A program made the translations under genes and the position numbers. The notes below the pieces were generated by a model that did no database searches, was not told the DNA's origin, and was given only the letters and a program-made list of their open reading frames with translations. Shown piece by piece: positions 19,410-31,400 of a stretch of 64,000 bases of DNA. Source of the DNA: Todiramphus chloris collaris (lineage: Eukaryota > Chordata > Aves > Coraciiformes > Alcedinidae); NCBI GenBank assembly GCA_025345505.1, contig JANVCC010000130.1:5275366-5339365 (forward strand), written 5' to 3'. Positions within the stretch are counted from its first letter, which is position 1; each line of letters starts with the position of its first letter.

Positions 19410-22400
19410 GTGAGGAGTGCGGGGCGGGCAGCGGGGGACGTGGCCTCTCCCCGTGCCGTGCCGTGCCGTGCCGTGCCGTGCCGTGCCGTGCCGGGGAGAG
19501 AACGGCGGGGGCTGCTCCTCGGTTTGCCGCCCCGGTCGGAGGGCAACCGAGGGCCGAGCAAGGAGGGGGAAGGGGAAGGGGAAGTGGCGGGAGGGGGCAT
19601 TTTTCAGGGTGTGATGTGCATCTGCCGGGGTTTTAGTACAGCGCGTACAAGCACGGGGAGGTCAGGAGCGTTCGGGGGAGGGCTTGGTTTGGGTGCGAAA
19701 GCAGCATCTTGCCCGGCTGGTCTGCGAGCGGCATCGCAGCCATCATCTGGGCGCTTCATCTTGCAGGGATGTGCCTGGAAGCTGCAGGGAACCGGCACCA
19801 GCGATGCTGTGATAATTCCCAGCCAGCGTGTGTAGAGAACAATGTGAGCGTGGCTTTTCCCTGCCTCCCTCACGCTGGATTTGCCTTGAGAGACACTGAA
19901 GGTTGTCTTCTCTGTTCTGAAGGGCCATGCCCATTCCCAGTGCCAGAGAGAAGCCCCCATGCTTTGGCCTAGGAACAGTGTTTAGTTTGTGACCTTCTTA
20001 TCGCCAGTTCCTAGCTCTGGGATGGTGGGTTGCTCAGGGTTAAAGTTGATGACCTAAATTCCTCTGCACTCCATGGATTATTTTTTATAGCTCTATGCAT
20101 TTGTTCCAAGCGATTCTTTATGTCCTGTTAAATATGTAGAGTACAGAACTCCTGCAAGTAATTGCTCCCTGAAAGCCTTGCCCAATGCAAATTGTCCAGA
20201 TGTGTAGGTCTGGCAAGCTGAATGAGGCTGGGAGAAATTTTTTTTTTTTTCCTAAAGACTGCTCTTTATTTCATGTTTGACTGTTCAGTTTAGCGTGAGG
20301 ACAGCAGTCTTCTGAAGGTAGCTATGTGGAAAGCGTGAAAATTAAGAGATTTAACACAGGAGTTTTTTGGAAATGCAATCAGCAGTGCCAAAAACCAAGA
20401 ATGAATGACTCGTGAGAACGCATTGCCTATAGATGTGTAGATGGGAGGGGAGGCTCTACGATAGTTTTCGATTCGGAGGCACTGGCATTTAGCACACGTA
20501 GGGGGATCCTGAGCAGAAATAAAGTTGCAGTACTGCTTTTCAAAGGAGGCTTAAGTATACATTCATATTTAAAAAGACGTAAAATATTGAAATATTACTA
20601 GCTTCACTGAATTCTTATACAGAATAAATAAAATATTGTAATCTTTTTGATAGTAAGCTTCATAACCACTAAATGTTAGACTTCAAGAAATTTGATTAGA
20701 AACTGATAACCAATTGAATGTTAGACACATACAAAAGAGGCAGTAACAGAAAATTATTTTTATCTATGAAATAAATATTCTCCTATGGATGGGTTTTGTA
20801 ACATTAGATTCTTCTGAGAGAAGAAACTAGAACTTGACAAGATAGTTACTAGCATTTGTCAGGCTGCTTCTCTATGCAACGCTTAATTAGTTTTATTTTT
20901 GGTTAGGTGTTTTGGAGAAAAAAGCCAACCAGAATGGAATCAAACATTGAGTTATTGTATATCTTTTAATGAGCTGTTGTAAAATAAATTCCAGTATGGT
21001 ATCAACAGATGGTATGGACAGAATTTTTAAATAGGAATGTATAACCAATATCTGCACTTTCATATTGAGACAGTAAACTAAAAGTTAGCTTTCAGACAAG
21101 TTGAGCATTCAACTTGTACAACTGCTTGTACAAGCAATTCTCAGGTTTTATGCTTCTTGCCTTTATCTTAATTTTCTTCATTCAAATTGGGAGCAGGGAG
21201 TCAGAGGAACAGAATTAGTGTTACTCTGTTTTATAATATAAGCAAAATAGAAGGTTAAAGAAGAAATTAAAAGTGCAGACAATGAAAACAACCTAATTAC
21301 AATGGAGTGAGCACCAACTTTCTAAATTCCTGTCTTTTGGTAGCACTGTCACAATAACTATATTATCCTATGATTAGTCCTAAAAGAAAGGACAGACCTC
21401 TTGATAAGTCACCTGAAGTGCATTGTTTGCTGTAACACAGAATGGGGTAATCTCACAAAAATACAACAAAAAATCCCCTCTGATACTACATGAGCATTAA
21501 TCTTCCCATGCATCTGTTAATGAATGTTTGTAGTCAGCCAGGCGACTGCAAAAGAAACCTAATGTAACTGCTTAACAGCAATGGCAGAGGCAATAAAAAG
21601 AGTAATCTCTGTATGTGTTAGTGGTAGTGATCCAGTATCCACCTAGCACATTATTCAACAATAGGATTGGTTTGGTGTTCTTTAATGCGCTTCCTTTCTA
21701 CAGCTTCTCGATGAGTACTAGTGATGGTATGGCTGGCAAAAATGTAACATTTCTGTGAGAGAGAAAAAGCAAACTCTTTTTCATTTCTGTGTAATCTCAT
21801 AGAACTTTCTGTTTCAGTTGGGTGTTATGTCCGCATTAAATTCTTCTAAAAGGATTTTCCCACTTTCACAGGACTAACTCATCTTAGGTAAAAATGCCTG
21901 GGGAGAATTTCCAAAAGAAGATATAGGGTAGCAGCAAGACCTTGTGCAGTTGCTCAACTGCAATTTTTCAAATAAAAATGAAACATGAAGGACTGAATTT
22001 GTGGTCCAAGCGTGCAAGCCTCTCCACATACGGGATTTCTTTTATTTTTTTATTCAGTATAAATCCAGTGTGTGGCTGACTTGCGGGTTTGGCTCCTGCT
22101 TTCTACTGATGGCAATGTATGTGTTAATGTGCTACAAGAAAATTTACACTCGTGAGAACGCATTGCCTGTGCCAGATGTTACTAGAAATCACAAAATACA
22201 CGTGTGCAATTCATCGGAGAAGTAACTCAAGAATCACCGGTCATAGCGTAATTGCCAGATCCATCTTGGAATTGAAATCAGTCTGCATTTGAGCAATTTT
22301 CTGTGTGAGACAGCAGAGCTGATTTGGTGTCGGGCTAATCTTTTTGTGCTCTACAATGAAGAAATGAGATTTAGACAGTCTGAAGTCTTCTGAATTTTGC

Positions 22401-25400
22401 TAGGTTTGTTTTTTTGTTTATCTGGGGACTGCATTCTGTGTTTGCTTCTCATCACTTGTCGACTCAGTTCCACAACTAGCACAAATTAAGCACATGTAGT
22501 TTTACTGAAACTGTGTTGATTTACAGCAACTCATGATTTGGAACTGTAACTGGTATGCAGTTCCATGTAATATGAGAACCAGATTTATTCAAAGGGAAAC
22601 ATGAACTAAAAGTTAAGTTTAGGAATACAAGATGCATATGTTATTAACACTTTGTGAATAAGTGGAGGAAAAGTAGCTCTTAAAGTGGCGATAAATTTGG
22701 ACATAAAATGACAAGATTGGCCAAGTACTAGAAAAGCACCAGAGTACAGCAGTGAGTACTTTAAAACTACTTTAAAAAGGGGGTTGGGTAAATTTATAAA
22801 ATTGTGATTGCCATTTGTGATTGCCATGTTAATTAAGAAGATCCCTTCCAGTCATTTGTTTTTACTGAGAGATGTTAACAACAAAAGTAGAATAAGTAGC
22901 TCTCATCTGGACTGTCTTTAATGTTTCTTCAACATACTAGTTGGGCTACCACTGTAAATTAGCACAGTGCAGGAATCAGAGGATTTCATGTCATGCCAAA
23001 CACGTTCGGTGATCCAGCAGGTTAATCTTCCTCCAACTTGTCTACTATAGTTAAAATAATGAAGAAAATTATATGATTAGAAAAATCTGATTATTACTTT
23101 TTATAATGCAGCAACATTTCTGCTGTAAAAGCAAAGATATTGGTCATAAAGCATTGGTAATGAGATCTCCATGCATCCATTGGGCCTTGCTAGATAAGGA
23201 TTGCAAGGATACGTTGTGCTCATTATAGGGACAATTCCACCCTTTTGCCACTGCTTGCATGCTCTTTCTTGCTTCCCTGCTGGACTGGCATTAGTATTCA
23301 TGGCAGTTCAATGAACTAGATCAGTGAACAGATCCAGTTAAGAATAAGCCATATTTTATCAGGTCAGTGTCTCCCCACCTCAGTACCCTAATCCAGTTCA
23401 TGTAGCTACAGGAATACTAGTTCTGGGCTAAAGGAGGTGTTAGTGGAGAAGAACCGGAGGTAGAGTGGGAGAGGAGCACAGTTGGCTCCTAAATCTAAAG
23501 GGACTCTGAGGAAGTTGTAGAGAGCTGGGAGCCAGTCTGTTCTCCCAAGTAACAAAAGTGATAGAACAAGAGGAAAGTGATAGAACAAGAGGTCTTTACT
23601 AAGTCCAGCTACCAGGAATCCCAGGCCTTCAAGACCACAGAGGAAATCTGGAGGGAGGAAGTTTCTACCTCTGTCGAAGAGGCTTGGGTTAGAGATCAGT
23701 TGAACAAACTGGACATCCACAAGTCCACAGGCCCTGATGGGATACACCCACGAGTGATGAGGGAGATGGCAGAGGTCATTGCTAGGCCACTCTCCATAAT
23801 CTTTGAGAGGTCCTGGAGATCAGGAGAGGTGCCTGAGGACTGGAGGAAGGCCAGTGTCTTTCCAATATTCAAAAAGGGCAAAAAGGAGGACCTGGGTAAC
23901 TATAGGCTGGTCAGCCTCACCTCCATCCCTGGAAAGGTGATGGAACACCTTGTTCTTGGCACCATCTCAAAGAACGTGGAGGAAAGGAGGCTTATCACGA
24001 GTAGTCAACATGGATTCCGTAAGGGGAAATCATGCTTGACTAATCTGATAGCCTTTTATGATGGCATAAGTAGTTGGATAGATGAGGGGAGAGCAGTGGA
24101 TGTGGTATATCTTACTTCAGCAAGGCTTTCAATACTGTCTCCCATGGTATCCTCATGGCCAAGCTTAGGAAGTGTGGACTGGGTGATTGTGCAGTGAGGT
24201 GGATTGGGAACTGGCTGAAGGACAGAGCCCAGAGAGCTGTGGTCAGTGGAGCAGAGTCTAGCTGGACGCCTGTGGGTAGTGGTGTCCCCCAAGGGTCAGT
24301 GCTGGGTCCAGTACTGTTCAATATATTCATCAGTGACCTGAACGAAGGGATGGAGTGTACCCTCAGCAAGTTTGCTGATGATACAAAACTGGGAGGAGTG
24401 TCTGACACTCCAGAAGGCTGTGCTGCCATCCAGCGTGACCTGGACAGGCTGGAGAGCTGGGCGGGGAGAAATTTAATGCAATTTGACAAGAGCAAGTGTA
24501 AAGTGCTGCATCTGGGGAAGAACAACCCCATGTGTCAGTAGAGGCTGGGGGCTGATCTGTTGGAAAGCAGCTCTGGGGAACAAGACCTAGGGGTCCTGGT
24601 GGACAGCAGGATGACCATGAGCCAACAATGTGCCCTCGCGGCCAAGAAGGCCAATGGCATCCTGGGGTGCATTAAGAAGAGTGTGGTCAGCAGCTCGAGG
24701 GAGGTTCTCCTCCCCCTCTACTCTGTGCTGGTGAGGCCCCACCTGGAATACTGTGTCCAGTTCTGGGCACCCCAGTTCAGGAAAGATGTAGAGCTGCTGG
24801 AGAGAGTCCAGTGCAGGGCCACAAGATTATTAAGGGAGTGGAGCATCTCCCTTATGAGGAGAGGCTGAGAGAGCTGGGTCTCTTTAGCCTGAAGAAGAGG
24901 AGACTGAGGGGAGACCTCATTAATGTCTATAAATATGTTAAGGGCGAGCGTAAGGAGGATGGATCCAGACTCTTCTCAGTGTCATCCAATGTTAGGACAA
25001 GAGGCAATGGGAGTAAGTTGGAGCACAAGAGGGTTAGGGTAAACATAAGGAAAAACTTTTTCACAGTGAGGGTGATGGAGCACTGGAACGGGCTGCCCAG
25101 GGGGGTTGTGGAGTCTCCTTCTCTGGAGGCGTTCAAGACCCACCTGGACACGTTCCTGTGTGACTTGATCTAGGTGATCCTGCTCTGGCAGGGGGGTTGG
25201 ACTAGATGATCTTTCTAGGTCCCTTTCAACCCCTAGCATTCTGTGATTCTATGAAATGGCCTTAAGTTGCACCCAGGGAAGTTTAGATTAGATATGAGGA
25301 AGAATTTCTTTATTGAATGGGTTATCAGGCACTGGAAGGGCTTGCCCAGGGCAGTGGTTGACTCCCCAGAAGTGGTTGAGTCCCCATCCCCTGGAGGAAT

Positions 25401-28400
25401 TTAAGTGTCATGCAGATGTAATGCTGAGGGATATGGTTTAGTCAGGGTCTTGTCACTGTTAGGTTAATGATTGGAGTAGATGATCTTAAAGGTCTTTTCC
25501 AATCTAGGAAATTCTGTGATTCTGGGAATTAGTAGTTTTTTCAGGATGCAAGCACTTGAATAATGTATCAGTATGTGATATCCTGATATCATAGTAATGT
25601 TGTGATTCTATCCTGAAAATAAAAAGTTGGCTCAGTTTCTCACACCTACTCTGTCTTAAGAAGCTTAAAGGTGCATGTCCATTGATTCAAACACAGAAGG
25701 CAGATGAAGTTCAACAAGGGAACCTCACATTGAGGAATATTTCCTTGTAGGAGGATCAAATGGATGATCATTGCCTTTGACTTGGCAGGAAAAATGCAAA
25801 CTTGTCTTCTTTAGCCTATACGTATTCACTACAAATAATATGCTGCCATTTAATTATAGGCATTTAGAGGGCATGTTCCAGGCACCTAAATTATGCCTAG
25901 AAAAAGTCTTTTATGTACTTGTTTCAAAAAATGTATTTTCATGTCTTAGCACGTTAGTTCTGACTATAAGTAAGACCATGGAGCCTGTTATACCTCTTGT
26001 AGCAAACAGTGGATCTGTCTAATGGAAATTCTGGGAAGGTCATATAACCATCAGTGACAGTAGCAGATGGTACTTTTATGTTAAGTGTGGTCTCTCTGAA
26101 TTGTACATTGCCTGTCATTAATCTCAAAAAATTATTATTCCTTCAAAGGTGATTGGGGTAGTGTAGTGGGTCTGGCTGAGCTGCTTTTCCCCATCCAGCC
26201 CTCCTGCTGCAGCACTGGGAGCTGGAGGGTGTTGATAACACACCCGTGTTATGACTGCCAGTGCTCACACGGCACCAGAGGATGGGGGGGCAGGATGGGG
26301 GAGAAGATACAGCCGACCTGAGCTGACCAGTGGGATATTCCATACCATATGATGTCAGCTCAACTATAAAGGGAGAGGGCAGGAGGAGGATCGGGGGGCA
26401 TTCTGCTTTGTCCTCCAAGGGGCTGCTACGTGTTCCTGGAGCCCTGCTTCCTGGACTCAGCCCGACATCACCTGCAGATGGGAAGTAGAGAATAACATCT
26501 TACCTATCATAACCCACACCCCTGTGCTTTGCGTCTTATTCTCTCCCTGCGTGCCGTGCTGATGGGGGTCAGGGGGAGTGATAGAAGGGCTTGGTGGGCA
26601 CCTGGTGCCGTGCCAGGGTCAACCCACCACAGGTAGAAAGGCTATTCCATTTTAAACCAAAATTAATGTTGATTGAAAAAGAGCAAGAGAGAAATGTAAG
26701 CAACAACATATTTTCTTTGCATCCTAGAACATGGTTTGTTATAATTCTTTTTACCAGGCTTATCAACATAAGCTAAAGCTAGCCCTTATAGGTCAAAGTA
26801 TTTTTGGCCAAGAAGTTTATAACAAGCTGAGAAAAGAGGGACATGAAGTTGTGGGAGTATTCACAGTGCCTGACAAGAATGGACAAGCTGATCCTCTGGG
26901 TAAGTGTAACCTTAATCCAAGTGTTAAAATTTCAGGTATACATAACCAACCTGCTTTTTTGTGAGAAGATGATATCTATATGGGCATGACTTGCATATAT
27001 GGCCTTTATTACACTGCATTCAGCACTAGAACTGTACTTTAACAAACACAAGTCCCAGAGATGGCTTAATCTTGTCAGTTAGTCAGTATTTAAAAGTTGT
27101 TTCTAACCATACAGGACCGTACGTTAAGATTCTTGAAAAATAAAATGATCTGGGGAGTTTGTTTGAATGTACATCCTGAACTAGATCTCTGTCTTAAAGC
27201 GAATAGCCACTGAGCCCGTACTCGAGCAGAAATGTCTGTCATCTGCTTCACTGTGCTGTCTGGGACACTCAAGGCATGGAGCCAAGACTGTTTATCCCTG
27301 GCTTTCTGCCCTATCTGACAAGCTTGCATGCAGCACTGTACCTGCAGAGCCTATTTCTTTTCCAGCTGGACTGTGGAAAACCCACTGAAAATGTTAAAGG
27401 AGGCTTTGCTCTGCCTTTTTCCATTGTCAGGTGTAAAAGGATTTTCTAGACTTCCTAAAGAAAGAGTTGTTACCTGACAGGTATTCAGAATTGCACTCAT
27501 AGAATAGAACCCAGTGTGACAAAGAAGCTACTTTGGAATCATCTGAATTGTAAGTGTGGTTTGGTTTTTTTTTTGTTGGTGTGGGGTTTTTTTTTTTGGT
27601 TTTTTTCTTTTTAATTTATTTTTTTTTCCCAGTGCCACAAAAATAGTGAGTTCATATGATTAATAAATAGAAGTGTCAGAATGGAATGTACCTTTATGGA
27701 TAATCTGAAAGTAAACTTACATTCCATGAGGTGTCTTAAGTCTTTTTTTGTTTCATTCTTTTTTTTTTTTCGGTTGGGTCCTGACATGTTTTTGCAGAGC
27801 TCTTATGAAGAAAGAAACAAGCATAAATTTTGCTTACCTGGGGTATGGCACTCCCAAACTAGCACATAGTTCTCAGGTTTATTACATTCTGTGACTCTAC
27901 CTCATTAAAAGATTTAATCACTGTGGAAGATTTAGAGGAGGCAACTTTTAGTCTAGAAAAAGCCAATTTGACTGTCCAGCTCTGGAAGCGCGCCATAATA
28001 TTAATTACATCATATAAACTCTTGTTGTACAGTTATTACACTAGCATATGTAATTAATTACATCTTCCACTGATTCCAAAAACATATTTCACTGAACAAT
28101 AGTTACTCTCCTGAGGAAAAAGAAATTACTAGATACTTTGTTGCTTTTTACTGCCAGATCACTCAAAGAGCTTAAGTCTCAAGTGAAATTTGGTAATGTT
28201 TCTGTATCCTCAGACAGCTACAGTTCTTGTTTCTAAAGCAAACACTCTACATACTAACTTCCATGGAATGGTATATAAGTAAATATTTACTTAATACCTA
28301 AGTTACTAGGCTAAAGATGCTTCAGATCAAACTCGAGGTCTAATTTTGGAAGTGAAAAAGAGAAAGAAAAGTACAAAAATGTGTTTAGAAACACAAAATA

Positions 28401-31400
28401 AATTAGGTGGATTTTTCATACCTTTTTTAATTTCCCCTTCAATTCTTCCCATTCAACAGATAGAGTTTGATTCTACCATCTTATTCTCTGTGAAGAGTTC
28501 TGAAGCAGTTGCACAATTGAATTTATCAAACACCCCAAAATTATCTCTGGTTTGTTTTTTTTCTCACCCTTGAGCCTAGTTTTGGGTGTAGCTGTGTGTC
28601 TCACAGAAAAATGAAAGCATATCCAGCAGGCATCAGTAAACAGAATTTTGGAGAAACTACTGAAAGCCATCAGCATCTGTATTTATTTACACCACACGGG
28701 AAAATGCTGCTGCTGAGAGCGAATCTTAGTTGTATGTAGTCACATTCACGTACAGATTGCTGAAGTGGAAAATTAAGTTCTAAAATTAAGTTCTGCTAAA
28801 CCAAACTAGTTGCAGGCAAATGTAATGACTGGACAAGAAATGAAGCATCGCTGTTAAATAGTTAGTAACATCCATCATTCTTTTCTGCTTTCACTGGTAC
28901 TTACTAACCAAATCATAAGAGTGAACTTAAAGTTGAGAATGATATAAGCTGTAGGAATGAGCATTAAGGATAGAATTAATAAAACGTATCCAAGTGCAAA
29001 GGTTTTTAAACGGCATACAGAACAGTGCAAAGGGCACTCTGTAATCATATGCTTGATGATCCGCTTGAGTTGCCATGCAATATCTCTGATTTCAGTCTGA
29101 ATTTTTGACACAAAATGTGAATTGAAACAAAAATTAAATTGTTCTTGCTCCTCAGCACTGGCAGCAGAGAAGGACGGCACTCCTGTTTTTAAGTTTCCCA
29201 GATGGAGAGCTAAAGGCAAGCCTATCCAGGAAGTAGTTGCAGCCTACAAATCAGTTGGAGCAGAGCTAAATGTCCTTCCATTCTGTACACAGTTCATCCC
29301 CATGGATGTTATTGACTGCCCAAAACATGGCTCAATTATTTACCACCCATCCATTCTACCACGCCACCGAGGAGCTTCTGCAATCAACTGGTGAGTTTTG
29401 TGCCTCAAACTACACGTACGTCACGTTAGGCTGTTGGTCCGTACCCATTTCTCACGTAAATGCTGGCGCAGTTCTGTTGACTTGCAACTGCTCTGAAGGA
29501 ACTTAGCTGAAGCAGCTGAGTATTTGGTTTGTGAACTGCATTTCATACCTAAGATTCATTGTGATTTCTAATGCAAGTGCAGCTGTTATTCTGGGAAGAT
29601 CAATGATGTGATCTGTACATTCATATATTTTACTCGCATAGGCGAATCGACAATCTGGAGTTTTCACAGGCAGGACACTGCCCTTGTAGCTCATCCCCCA
29701 CAAACACTAGATAACTATCACAACAGGGTTTGGTGCAGAGCCTGAGATTTCACAGAAGGGAAGGGAGAAGAGAATCTACAAGAATAAAATCTTACCTTGC
29801 TGTCCTCCTGAGCAATGCAGAAGGCTAGATTCAGAATGTTACTGTGAAAGAACTACACTGCAATAGTTACAAATAGTTACTCTGAAAAGAGTAAGTATTT
29901 GTAAAACTATTTGTAACTATTTGAAAAGAGTAAGGAAGATGGTCAAAGGTATAGAACAGCTTCCACGTGACAGGAGAAAAATTCTGAGTCTTCAGACTGG
30001 AAAAGAGGTCATTGGGAAGGAAATATGCTAGCAGTGCATTAAGCTATGAAAGACATGGCAAGGCGAATAAGAAACAATTGCTCATTCTTAATCAAAAGTT
30101 AGGGGGCAACCAGCAAAGAGATCAGGTAGTAGGATTTGAATAAATAGAGGAGGTAATTTTACTCCACACAGTATTATTAAAAAGTGGAACTGCACACCTA
30201 GATACTTATAGAAGGATGCTTTCAATGGAGGAGTGGTTGATCTATGCCCCAGGAAGATGTAGATACAAACTCTCTTTGAGGAAGTTCCTGAGATGAAGGT
30301 TTACAGAAATGGCAATGTATCCCAATGGTGTATCACTAAGGCTTGCTTTTATTTTGCATATTCCTCCTGTAAGCATCTGCTCTTGTCCTTCTCATGTAAA
30401 AGCCATTGTCCTAAGACCTTTAAACTAAGCTAGGATTTGGCCTTGGCTGACCATTCTCATGTTTCACCCTCACACCCCTTGCTCTCATCACAACATCTTT
30501 CATGTGTTGTGGCTATGGCCCTGGTGCTGACCACACTCTTTACCCCACAGTGTGACTGAGAGAGCCTGAAGTAATTAGGCATGGCTAAAAGCACATCAGG
30601 CACACACTAGGGTTAGGATTAGGGTTAGGTCTTACTGAAAGCTGCATTGGTGTTTGCATGAAGAGAAAAGGCTAAAAGCGTTGACAAAAGATGTGTCTCT
30701 CCATTTCTGGCTGCTCCCTTGAACATACTTCTGTTTGATTTTCCATCATTCTGAGGCACGTGGAGCTCCAAAGGAAAACTGGAAAATCTAAATGGCTGAA
30801 GGTCCATTCAGATTCAGAGGCAGATCCTGAGCTGATGTATATTTGCATAGGTCTGTTGTAAGCAGTGCTACGTTCACACACAGCAGCTGAGAATCTGTCT
30901 GGATACAAATTCCCTTAATAACTTTTCCTCAAACAGTTGCATATCCATCATTTTCCACTCTGAGTTTAGCTCTTTTTCAGCTGTTCGACAACTGTATTTC
31001 CCTTGCTGACCTACAGATAAGTCATGAGGCTTAGCTAATTACAGTGAACAGTCATTAATTATGAAGATAATATACTGTCTAGATGCTTCTGTTTTTCAAA
31101 TTATGTCATAACGGTTGCACACCCTTCTCTTTGTGTGTCTTACCACTAATAATACTTTAAAAATAATTATCAGAACAAACTGTGTGACATACACCCTGGG
31201 TTCAATTACAGTGTTTCTTATGTCTCTTTGTGGAAACAACACATCAACGGTATCAGACTCTGGGTTCCTGACTATGAAATGAGCAATGAAACTAGTATTA
31301 AAGACATTCTGTATCTACCTAAAATAAAAGAACACGTTAACAGATTGGTTGATATCCCTGACTACTTTCATACTATCTGTATTTACTGTAAGACATTTTT

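Larger units (their letters stand above)
18780..19620 (+). promoter_or_regulatory. ALDH1L2: CpG-rich promoter and 5' region of ALDH1L2
   Basis: A block of very high GC and CpG content surrounds coding exon 1 of ALDH1L2. It includes a run of CTGCCCC heptamers (19114–19140), the ATF4-type element at 19272–19279, exon 1 and the start of intron 1. There is no obvious TATA box. The transcription start cannot be fixed from sequence alone. Confidence 0.75.

Noticed and set aside
18768..19835. A 355-codon open frame across the ALDH1L2 promoter
   Set aside because: CpG composition effect. Only residues coded from 19359 to 19409 are real coding sequence, after which the frame runs into intron 1.
23577..25173. 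Reverse-transcriptase-like frames as possible host genes or retrons
   Set aside because: They are pieces of a frame-broken CR1 LINE with a typical CR1 3' end.
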